Positions 17,784 to 23,951 of a stretch of 42,169 nucleotides of DNA are shown piece after piece. The first letter of the stretch is position 1. The number at the start of each line of letters is the position of its first letter. This DNA comes from Paludibacteraceae bacterium (lineage in GTDB: Bacteria; Bacteroidota; Bacteroidia; Bacteroidales; Paludibacteraceae), in assembly GCA_017478725.1 (NCBI GenBank), contig JAFVDD010000028.1, forward strand, positions 1 to 42,169, in the 5' to 3' direction. Below the pieces are notes generated by a model, which had not been told where the DNA came from, made no database searches, and saw only the letters and a list, made by a program, of their open reading frames with translations. Position numbers and translations under genes: made by a program.

Positions 17784-18424
17784 AATTGCTCTACTAACTT
17801 TGCCAGCGCACGGGCGCGATGGCTGATGTTGTTCTTGATTTCTGCGGGCAGTTCTGCAAAGGTCTCATTGTATCCTTCAGGAATAAAAACAGGGTCGTAG
17901 CCGAAGCCGCCTTCTCCGCGTTCTTGTTCGGCAATCCTGCCACGTACCACTCCTTCTATCTGTAGTGTCTCATCCTGGCGGATCAGGGTAATGACAGTCT
18001 TGAATTGGGCGTCACGGTTCGTTTTCCCGACCAATTCGCGCAGAGCTTTTGCCCTGTTCGCAGTAAAAATCTCCTGCTCGTTCATATCCTTCGTGCCTTG
18101 TACATCGTCGTATGCCCCTTGTCTGTACCATCTTGCGGTATATACGCCGGGTTTGCCGTCCAATGCATCAATCTCCAACCCGGTGTCGTCGGCAAAGACG
18201 CCGTCTACCTTCGCCCCTCGCCATTCGCCCTCCGCCTTTATCTTCAACCACTCCCATACGGTTTGGGCTTTCAGACGGCTGTTTTCCAACAGGGTGGTGC
18301 CTGTCTCTTCTATTTCTGCCGCAAAACCGATGTCTTTTAGACTCAGTACTTCTACGCCGGCAGGCATAATCTGCCTTACTTCTTCCAGCTTGTGGCTGTT
18401 ATTGGATGCAAAAACTAAAGTCAT
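17780..18424 (-). CDS. rdgB: Non-canonical purine NTP pyrophosphatase (XTP/dITP diphosphatase)
   Basis: 214 residues of the HAM1/RdgB family, which hydrolyses dITP, ITP and XTP to the monophosphates and keeps deaminated purines out of DNA and RNA. Signatures: FASNNSHKLEEV at the N-terminus (substrate-binding SxNxxK/H), LENSRLKAQTVW near 45, ADDTGLEIDALDGKPGVYTARW near 75 and GGFGYDPVFIPEG near 172. It is the first gene of the reverse operon with the PorZ-like gene and has a clear promoter at 18475-18505. Confidence 0.95.
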   Translation of the reverse strand: MTLVFASNNSHKLEEVRQIMPAGVEVLSLKDIGFAAEIEETGTTLLENSRLKAQTVWEWLKIKAEGEWRGAKVDGVFADDTGLEIDALDGKPGVYTARWYRQGAYDDVQGTKDMNEQEIFTANRAKALRELVGKTNRDAQFKTVITLIRQDETLQIEGVVRGRIAEQERGEGGFGYDPVFIPEGYNETFAELPAEIKNNISHRARALAKLVEQL

Positions 18425-18474
18425 TATATTACTCTTCTCGCTTGCATGTCAGGCATGCGCGTATAATCCGACGG

Positions 18475-18505
18475 CAAAATTACGAAAAAAAATCCGAATA
18501 TGCAA
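18475..18505 (-). promoter_or_regulatory. Promoter of the rdgB-porZ operon
   Basis: Reverse strand: TTGC (18502-18505), 19-bp spacer, TAATTTTG (18475-18482). The leader contains GCATG and CATGC arms near 18443-18458. Confidence 0.8.
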
Positions 18506-18558
18506 ATAAAACACGTTTTATTTTATCAAATGCAGTTTTTTTTGATGTATATGGGAAT

Positions 18559-18589
18559 TTGCATATTTGCAATATTTTTTGTACCTTTG
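18559..18589 (+). promoter_or_regulatory. Promoter of the DUF2147 gene
   Basis: TTGC (18559-18562), 19-bp spacer beginning ATATTTGCAA, TACCTTTG (18582-18589). It diverges from the rdgB promoter, with about 50 bp between the -33 boxes. Confidence 0.85.
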
Positions 18590-18627
18590 CACCCGAAATA
18601 GTTTATTAACGCTAAATTTCTGCTTTT

Positions 18628-19062
18628 ATGACAAAGAAAAAACTCATTCTTTCTTTGCTGCTCATCGTCGGTATGACAGCTTCGGCACAAGTGTCCGCCA
18701 TCCTTGGCGATTGGAAAACAGTGGACGACAAAACAGGTGAAATACGCTCCATTGTCACCATCTACCGCGGTAATGACGGACTCTATTACGGCAAAATCGC
18801 CAAAATGCTGGTCGGGGAAAAAGGACTTCTTTGCACGGAATGCAAGGACGAGGACTATAACGCCCCTCTCGAAAGCCTTGTCATCATACGTGGCATGCAG
18901 GAGAAAGACGGCGAACTGCAAGGCGGACGCGTTCTGGATCCTGAGTCCGGAAAATTCTATTATGGCAAAATCTATCTCAAGGACGGCAAACTGGTTCTAC
19001 GCGGTTCGCTCGACAAACGCGGATTCCTCGGACGCAACCAGACATGGCTTCGCGTGAACTAA
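18628..19062 (+). CDS. Secreted DUF2147 protein
   Basis: 144 residues. A signal peptide (MTKKKLILSLLLIVGMTASAQ) leads to a DUF2147 domain: ILGDWKTVDDKTGEI near the start, YYGKIAKM, then LVIIRGMQEKDGEL and GGRVLDPESGKFYYGKIYL. DUF2147 proteins are small lipocalin-like beta-barrels of the periplasm or surface with no proven function. The gene stands alone between its own promoter and a perfect terminator. Confidence 0.85.
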   Translation: MTKKKLILSLLLIVGMTASAQVSAILGDWKTVDDKTGEIRSIVTIYRGNDGLYYGKIAKMLVGEKGLLCTECKDEDYNAPLESLVIIRGMQEKDGELQGGRVLDPESGKFYYGKIYLKDGKLVLRGSLDKRGFLGRNQTWLRVN

Positions 19063-19080
19063 ACAGAATGATTATAGCAA

Positions 19081-19114
19081 CTAAAAAAGGTAGCAGAAAC
19101 GCTACCTTTTTTAG
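19081..19114. terminator. Bidirectional terminator between DUF2147 gene and tRNA-Met
   Basis: Fourteen-base perfect arms (CTAAAAAAGGTAGC and GCTACCTTTTTTAG) around a 6-nt loop. It serves the forward DUF2147 gene and directly abuts the 3' end of the reverse tRNA gene, with a T-tract on both strands. Confidence 0.9.
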
Positions 19115-19186
<72 letters not shown>

Positions 19187-19248
19187 ATCGAGCGTCCGGC
19201 AAGACTCAATTTAAGCGCAAAGCGCGGTCTTCTAACCAAACGCGACTG

Positions 19249-19279
19249 CAAAGGTAATGCTTTTTTTTGACATAGCCAA
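19249..19279 (-). promoter_or_regulatory. Promoter of tRNA-Met
   Basis: Reverse strand: TTGG (19276-19279), 19-bp spacer beginning CTATGTC plus an A-tract, TACCTTTG (19249-19256). About 60 nt of leader precede the tRNA. Confidence 0.7.
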
Positions 19280-19318
19280 ATATTTTTCACTTTTTTGTCA
19301 AAAAAAGCGTATTATTGC

Positions 19319-20278
19319 TTAAAAAAGGGATAAATCTGCCTCTGTGATAGTAGGCTTGGTGCGTTTTTTTCCGGATGAGCAGGGTAGCGGTCGACTTGTA
19401 CTATTGGTGGCATTCGAAGCCTCCGGAATATTTAGGATGCTTTCTGTCCGGGAACTTTCTGTTAGGGAACTTTCTGTTAGGGAGCTTTCTGTCCGCTGAA
19501 CTTTTCTGCCCAAATACGGCGCAATAATATCCCGAGTCTGCGGATCCGTCCATTTGCATTTGTCGGCTATCCATTCCAAATAACTCTTGTCCACGCGAAG
19601 CATGGACTCAATGCTCTCGCCGCGATGTGCACCTTGCGCCAGATAGAAATACCCGCCGCGTTGCAGCAACCAGCGGTCGAAAGAAATAAAGCCGAACTCG
19701 TCCCTTTGTGCCCAATTCCAACCATGCGCGGCTACCTGAGCCTTGAATACCTCAATCGTTGCCAATACATCGTCCAGCGAGTTGTGCGCTCCCTCAAACG
19801 GATGGCCGTAGTAGCGCGTGTAAGCCGCTGTCAGGTTATTATGCACTTTCTCGCCGTTCTCGTCAACCATTCCTGAGGTGTGGATGCGTTCCAAAGCCAA
19901 GGCGTCATACCATGTCCGGCCTTCAAACGGAAAATCCTTGCCTATCCGCTTCAGGTTATAATGTAGCAGCGGCGCATCAAATCCGTTTCCGTTGTAGCTG
20001 AGCATATCGCAGCCCTCAGTGAAGGCAATCAGTTCGTCATACACGCTGCGCAGTGACACGCCGTTCTCCTGCAAAAATGCCTTGCTGATATGGTGAACCG
20101 CCTCTGCTTCCGCAGGTATGGTGAACGGACCTTCCGGCAGAATATACCAGTCCCGGTATTCGCCTTTTTCCCATTCGCCGTCCTCCTTTATTTCCACTTT
20201 CACCAGCGACAACTGGATAATATGTTCTTTTTGGACATCCAGTCCTGTAGTCTCGGTGTCAAAACAAACGATCTGCAT
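19319..20278 (-). CDS. DEDDh 3'-5' exonuclease (DnaQ/PolC-epsilon-like)
   Basis: 319 residues from ATG 20276-20278, chosen because the conserved core begins at once (MQIVCFDTETTGL). Exonuclease motifs: DTETTGL (ExoI), YNGNGFDAPLL (ExoII) and AHNSLDDV (ExoIII), with catalytic Asp, Glu, Asp, His and Asp all present. Such proteins act as proofreading or repair exonucleases; the partner is unknown. The C-terminal 60 residues are poorly structured and contain four TES-rich repeats encoded by a 15-bp tandem repeat, then a basic patch (SGKKRTKP). The gene lies 25 bp after the RlmI-like methyltransferase gene, and the tRNA-Met promoter follows. Confidence 0.85.
   Translation of the reverse strand: MQIVCFDTETTGLDVQKEHIIQLSLVKVEIKEDGEWEKGEYRDWYILPEGPFTIPAEAEAVHHISKAFLQENGVSLRSVYDELIAFTEGCDMLSYNGNGFDAPLLHYNLKRIGKDFPFEGRTWYDALALERIHTSGMVDENGEKVHNNLTAAYTRYYGHPFEGAHNSLDDVLATIEVFKAQVAAHGWNWAQRDEFGFISFDRWLLQRGGYFYLAQGAHRGESIESMLRVDKSYLEWIADKCKWTDPQTRDIIAPYLGRKVQRTESSLTESSLTESSRTESILNIPEASNATNSTSRPLPCSSGKKRTKPTITEADLSLF
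19441..19500. repeat. 15-bp in-frame tandem repeat (4 units) in the exonuclease gene
   Basis: Units TTTCTGTCCGGGAAC, TTTCTGTTAGGGAAC, TTTCTGTTAGGGAGC and TTTCTGTCCGCTGAA lie head to tail. Because 15 is a multiple of 3 the frame is kept and copy number could vary freely. Confidence 0.9.
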
Positions 20279-20303
20279 AAATCTTGAAATCTTCAAATAA
20301 GTC

Positions 20304-21533
20304 TTATTCAACGAATAATACTAAGCCCTTCAGGTATTCTCCTTCGGGATGATAAATATTGATAGGATGATCCTGCGGCTGATGCAGTTGGTGGAGAATA
20401 CGCACTTTTCTGCCCACTTGTGCCGCTGCGCTGAATACGGCCAGGCGGAAAGCCTCTTTATCTACGGCTTGTGAGCAGCTGAAAGTGAATAAAATACCTC
20501 CCGGACGGATCATCTCAATCGCTTTGGCGTTGATGCGCTGATAGCCTCGCAGCGCATTCTTCACGGCGTCACGATGTTTGGCGAAGGCAGGAGGATCGAG
20601 AATAATCAGATCATACGTGTGCCCGGCTTCCCGCATGGAGGCGAGATAATCAAATGCGTCCGCCGCCACTGCTTTGTGGTTATCGGCCTGAGGGAAATTG
20701 CGTGCTACATTCACGTTCACCAGATCGATGGCTTTCTGACTCACATCCACGCTGTCCACGTTCTTGGCACCGCCGCGCAGTGCGTACAGCGAAAATCCTC
20801 CGGTATAGCAGAACATATTCAGCACATCTTTGCCAGCTGCATAGCGCTCTACCAACGCTCTGTTCTCACGTTGGTCGATAAAAAATCCCGTCTTTTGTCC
20901 TCTGAGCCAGTCTATCCGGAAAAGCAAGCCGTTCTCCTCGCTCCAATATTCCGCGTTCTCCCTTTCTTGCGGCGAGGGAAGAGAAGTTGTCAGCCAGCCT
21001 GTTTTCTCCCCTTCAATCCTTGCCTTGAAAGGCAACGTATCGTCACTCTTATAGTACACATTCTTTACCTGCGGCACATTTTCCATGACGGCTGCGGCGA
21101 TGGCTTCCCTGCACAAGTGCATGCCTATCGAATGTGCCTGGATGACCGCCGTTTCGGCATATACATCCACTATCAGCCCCGGCAGGAAATCTCCTTCGCC
21201 GTGAATGAGTCGGAAGGTAGTGTTGTCCTGGCGGATCAGTCCTATTGATTCGCGCACGCGGTAAGCGGCACGGATCCTTTCTTCCCAGAAATCCACAGGC
21301 AGTGACTCTACGCCGAACGCCAAGATACGTACGGCAATACTGCCCACTTGCCAGTGTCCGACGCCCAGTATTTCGCCGGCGGCAGACTGCACACACACCA
21401 ATTCGCCCTCCTGAGGTTCATTGAACGGGTAGTTTTTGTCTAAGGCAACACGTGCGATAGCACCGCTGAACACCCACGGATGCATTCGCTTGAGCGATTC
21501 CTCTTTATGTGGTTTCAGATAAACAGTAGTCAT
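20304..21533 (-). CDS. rlmI: Class I SAM-dependent rRNA methyltransferase, RlmI-like
   Basis: 409 residues from ATG 21531-21533; the frame is open for 20 more codons upstream but that stretch is repeat-derived. An N-terminal PUA-like domain (YLKPHKEESLKRMHPWVFSG) and a middle EEHD domain precede the methyltransferase, which has NMFCYTGGFSLYAL (SAM motif I) and LDPPAFAKH (motif IV). RlmI methylates C1962 of 23S rRNA to m5C in E. coli; the exact base here is inferred. The linker near residue 205 carries an extra LPSPQEREN stretch resembling a short mobile repeat. It follows the nucleosidase gene by 46 bp. Confidence 0.88.
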   Translation of the reverse strand: MTTVYLKPHKEESLKRMHPWVFSGAIARVALDKNYPFNEPQEGELVCVQSAAGEILGVGHWQVGSIAVRILAFGVESLPVDFWEERIRAAYRVRESIGLIRQDNTTFRLIHGEGDFLPGLIVDVYAETAVIQAHSIGMHLCREAIAAAVMENVPQVKNVYYKSDDTLPFKARIEGEKTGWLTTSLPSPQERENAEYWSEENGLLFRIDWLRGQKTGFFIDQRENRALVERYAAGKDVLNMFCYTGGFSLYALRGGAKNVDSVDVSQKAIDLVNVNVARNFPQADNHKAVAADAFDYLASMREAGHTYDLIILDPPAFAKHRDAVKNALRGYQRINAKAIEMIRPGGILFTFSCSQAVDKEAFRLAVFSAAAQVGRKVRILHQLHQPQDHPINIYHPEGEYLKGLVLFVE

Positions 21534-21579
21534 AACTCTGCATTCTTTCTCCTTCCCTTGTGGGGAGGCAGGGTGGTGT

Positions 21580-22074
21580 TTACTCCACGCCATGAGTTAA
21601 ATCATGGTAGGCGTGCAGCGACAAGTTGTCGCTCACATATTTCAGGCTGTGCAATTTGCTGAAGCCCAAAGCGGCAATGAACGCCAGCTCCATGTCAAAC
21701 ACACAGTCTTTATAATCCGATTGCAGCACGAAATCGCAGTTGGTATAGCATACCGCCTGAACAGCACCTGTCATTCTGCCCTGTATCGCCAGCTGCGGCT
21801 CCGGGTAGGTTACGTTCGGATGGTTGAGTCTCGCTTCTGTCACTTCGACCCACGTACCGATATCGAAATTGGCACTGCCGGCATAACCGATGTTCAGTAC
21901 CTCGGCTTCACGGGACAGGTTCTGCAGCGAACGGATGATATTGATTCCTCCGACACCCGTGTAAATGACTTTTGCTGCACGCCATTGTTCGCGTGCAGGC
22001 TCCTCCATTAGCGCCAGAGCCTTTTCTACCAGCTCGCGCTCGCCTTCTTCGGCTTGAATAATGTATCTCTCCAT
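21580..22074 (-). CDS. Nucleosidase/phosphorylase-superfamily protein (MTA/SAH nucleosidase-like)
   Basis: 164 residues from ATG 22072-22074; the upstream frame lies within the promoter. It has the PNP_UDP_1 fold: VIYTGVGGINI near residue 32, VLNIGYAGS near 54, VFDMELAFIAA near 124 (the Met-Glu that contacts ribose) and LKYVSDNLS near 145 (the Asp that protonates the base). MTA/SAH nucleosidases are about 230 residues, so this is a short form. The substrate (methylthioadenosine, S-adenosylhomocysteine or a futalosine type) cannot be settled from sequence. The neighbouring SAM-dependent methyltransferase makes an SAH-recycling role attractive, but this is inference. Confidence 0.8.
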   Translation of the reverse strand: MERYIIQAEEGERELVEKALALMEEPAREQWRAAKVIYTGVGGINIIRSLQNLSREAEVLNIGYAGSANFDIGTWVEVTEARLNHPNVTYPEPQLAIQGRMTGAVQAVCYTNCDFVLQSDYKDCVFDMELAFIAALGFSKLHSLKYVSDNLSLHAYHDLTHGVE

Positions 22075-22091
22075 AGTTTGTAAATTGTGTG

Positions 22092-22122
22092 CAAAGGTAC
22101 AAAAATAAATTGACATATGCAA
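22092..22122 (-). promoter_or_regulatory. Promoter of the nucleosidase-rlmI-exonuclease operon
   Basis: Reverse strand: TTGC (22119-22122), 19-bp spacer beginning ATATGTC, TACCTTTG (22092-22099). Confidence 0.85.
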
Positions 22123-22180
22123 GCAAATGAGGTATAATTCGCTATCCTATCCCAATTTTTGTATTTTTCAAAATCACGGG

Positions 22181-22206
22181 ATATATATTATATATATAAT
22201 ATATAT
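22181..22206. repeat. 26-bp perfect A/T palindrome
   Basis: Thirteen-base arms (ATATATATTATAT and its complement) meet without a loop. It lies in the 359-bp divergent gap 22075-22433, upstream of array B. Confidence 0.85.
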
Positions 22207-22221
22207 AGGGTGGGGTATGAT

Positions 22222-22298
22222 ACGATATTCACCCGATAAAACCCCGATGCGCTCCCGATGCGCTCCCGATAACCCCCCGATGCAGTCCCGATGCGAGT
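22222..22298. repeat. 11-nt-period repeat array B (7 units)
   Basis: Anchors ACGA/CCGA start at 22222, 22233, 22244, 22255, 22266, 22277 and 22288, all exactly 11 nt apart. On the reverse strand the units read TCGGGACTGCA, TCGGGGGGTTA, TCGGGAGCGCA (twice), TCGGGGTTTTA and TCGGGTGAATA, then a partial TCGTA. A G-rich tract follows at 22299-22314. No promoter of the usual type is visible between the array and the next gene. Confidence 0.9.
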
Positions 22299-22433
22299 GG
22301 GGAGGGGGGGGCGGCGCATGCGAATAAGGTTTCCGGCAGAACGGCAAGGCATAAGTCTCCTATTTGTGCTGTTTTGGGGAAACAGGTGTTTTGGCACGGT
22401 CTTTGTGGCAAAAGAGTCGTGAAAAATCGACTT

Positions 22434-23744
22434 ATGCATCATCGTTTCCTGATAATAGCCTTGCTGTTGCTGGCGCAGTTGCCAATAGGGGCGAAAAAGA
22501 AAGTGCGCGTGCCGGATTCGTTGCAGGTGATCACCGTAACGGCGAACGGTGTGGAATTGCGTATGCAGCGCGTGGAGGGCGGTTCGTTCGTCATGGGCGC
22601 AACGCCTGAACAATACGACCGCGACACCTATACCGACAAACCGGCTCACCTGGTATTTGTTTCGCCTTATTATATCGCTACGACCGAAGTTACGAACCGC
22701 CTCTGGCAGGCTGTTATGCCGGAGCGTGAGATGCTGGGGCCTTCGGGTTATCCGATGCATCCCGTATCGTTTGTGAGTTGGACAGATGCACAAGAGTTCG
22801 TACGACGGCTGGACAGTTTGACGGGTTATCCTTTCCGCCTGCCGACAGAGGCGGAGTGGGAGTACGCGGCGAGGGGTGGCGAACGGAGCAAGAACTATCG
22901 TTTCTCAGGCGGGCACGAAGCAGACAGTGTAGGGTGGCTGTACCCCTTGGCAGGTCAGTGGACTCATCCGGTGGGGCGCAAACATCCGAATGAATTGGGG
23001 CTGTATGACATGACGGGCAATGTGGCGGAGTGGTGCCAGGATCTGTATGGTCCGTACCAACTGAGTACGGAGCCTGACCCATGCGGCGCTGATACGGGTT
23101 CACTGCGTATCGTGCGCGGCGGCAGTTATGACCAGGTGAAAGCCAACAGCCATCTGTCCGTGAGGAAATGGTATCCGCCGGAGACGTCAGCCGGATATAT
23201 CGGTCTGCGTGTGGCGTTCTCGCTTCCCGATGACCCGATGCGTCAGGAGCCGCCGGAGGAACCGGAGCTGACACAGGATATCCGCCTGAAGGGCAGGAAA
23301 CTGCATTTCTCATTAGTGGCGGGCGACGAACCCTATTATCTCTCCGATGAAATCACGGCAGCGCACTGGAAAAAAATCATGAGCCTCTCAGCTCCTGATG
23401 AAGAGGACGGCGTGGCGATCGGTATGAGCCGTCCGGAACGCGAGCGTTTTGCCGAGACATGCAGCCGTCTGGCAGAGAGACCGATGGCCGTTGCGTCTGC
23501 CGGCGAGGTGAAGAAGGCTCTGGAACAGGGAGTGATAGCACCTCGTCCGGAGAAAAAGAGCAAGAAATCCGTCCGTGCGACCCAGCGCAGCCGCAAAACA
23601 CGCGACCAACTCTCGCCGTGGGCAGAAATGGTAGGCGCCAAACTGTCCAAACCGGATGATCCGATACTATTACAGTACAAGTCGGTAGCCGAGGATAACC
23701 GTCCGTTACGGCTTGTGATGAGGATTAAAGGGCGGCAGTTATAG
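22434..23744 (+). CDS. Secreted FGE-sulfatase-fold (SUMF1-like) protein with basic C-terminal extension
   Basis: 436 residues from ATG 22434, chosen because a signal peptide follows directly (MHHRFLIIALLLLAQLPIGA). Residues 30-270 match the formylglycine-generating-enzyme fold: MQRVEGGSFVMGAT, TTEVTNRLWQAVM, HPVSFVSWTDAQEFVRRL, PFRLPTEAEWEYAARGG, GLYDMTGNVAEWCQDLYG, RIVRGGSYDQ and GLRVAF. The catalytic cysteine pair of true FGE is absent after RGGSY, as in structural relatives such as GldJ/GldK of gliding and type IX secretion. No lipobox is seen. Residues 275-436 form a charged extension with a basic patch (EKKSKKSVRATQRSRK). Function unknown; a T9SS link is only suggested by fold and by the PorZ-like gene in the window. 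Confidence 0.8.
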   Translation: MHHRFLIIALLLLAQLPIGAKKKVRVPDSLQVITVTANGVELRMQRVEGGSFVMGATPEQYDRDTYTDKPAHLVFVSPYYIATTEVTNRLWQAVMPEREMLGPSGYPMHPVSFVSWTDAQEFVRRLDSLTGYPFRLPTEAEWEYAARGGERSKNYRFSGGHEADSVGWLYPLAGQWTHPVGRKHPNELGLYDMTGNVAEWCQDLYGPYQLSTEPDPCGADTGSLRIVRGGSYDQVKANSHLSVRKWYPPETSAGYIGLRVAFSLPDDPMRQEPPEEPELTQDIRLKGRKLHFSLVAGDEPYYLSDEITAAHWKKIMSLSAPDEEDGVAIGMSRPERERFAETCSRLAERPMAVASAGEVKKALEQGVIAPRPEKKSKKSVRATQRSRKTRDQLSPWAEMVGAKLSKPDDPILLQYKSVAEDNRPLRLVMRIKGRQL

Positions 23745-23772
23745 CGAAAAATACAAAAAAATGCATAAATAT

Positions 23773-23803
23773 TTGCGTATGTGAAATTTTTGTTGTACCT
23801 TTG
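23773..23803 (+). promoter_or_regulatory. Promoter of tRNA-Cys (and probably sufB)
   Basis: TTGC (23773-23776), 19-bp spacer beginning GTATGTG, TACCTTTG (23796-23803). The tRNA starts 20 bp downstream. Confidence 0.88.
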
Positions 23804-23822
23804 CACCCGCTTTTGAAAAAAT

Positions 23823-23894
23823 GGCCGGTTGGATGAGCGACTTAGTCAACGGTCTGCAAAACCGTCTAGAGCGGTTTGACTCCGCTACCGGCCT
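23823..23894 (+). tRNA. tRNA-Cys(GCA)
   Basis: 72 nt: acceptor GGCCGGT/ACCGGCC, discriminator U73 as required for cysteine, anticodon stem ACGGT/ACCGT with loop CTGCAAA. The variable-loop G48 faces G15, as in E. coli tRNA-Cys. The D-loop reads AGCGACTT and the T-loop TTTGACT, so the usual G19-C56 elbow pair is replaced by A19-U56. CCA is not encoded. Confidence 0.92.
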
Positions 23895-23901
23895 CTCGTC
23901 T

Positions 23902-23941
23902 CCCCAACACAAACATTGCATTGGTTTGTGTTGGGGTATTT
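23902..23941 (+). terminator. 13-bp hairpin between tRNA-Cys and sufB
   Basis: CCCCAACACAAAC and GTTTGTGTTGGGG pair perfectly around a 9-nt loop, followed by only TATTTTG. It ends 10 bp before the sufB ATG and no separate sufB promoter is visible. It may be a partial terminator, a processing site or an attenuator. Confidence 0.7.
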
Positions 23942-23951
23942 TGAAAAAGTG

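Noticed and set aside
23916-23951. Twelve extra N-terminal residues for SufB
   Set aside because: They would be encoded by the hairpin; the usual SufB N-terminus begins at 23952.
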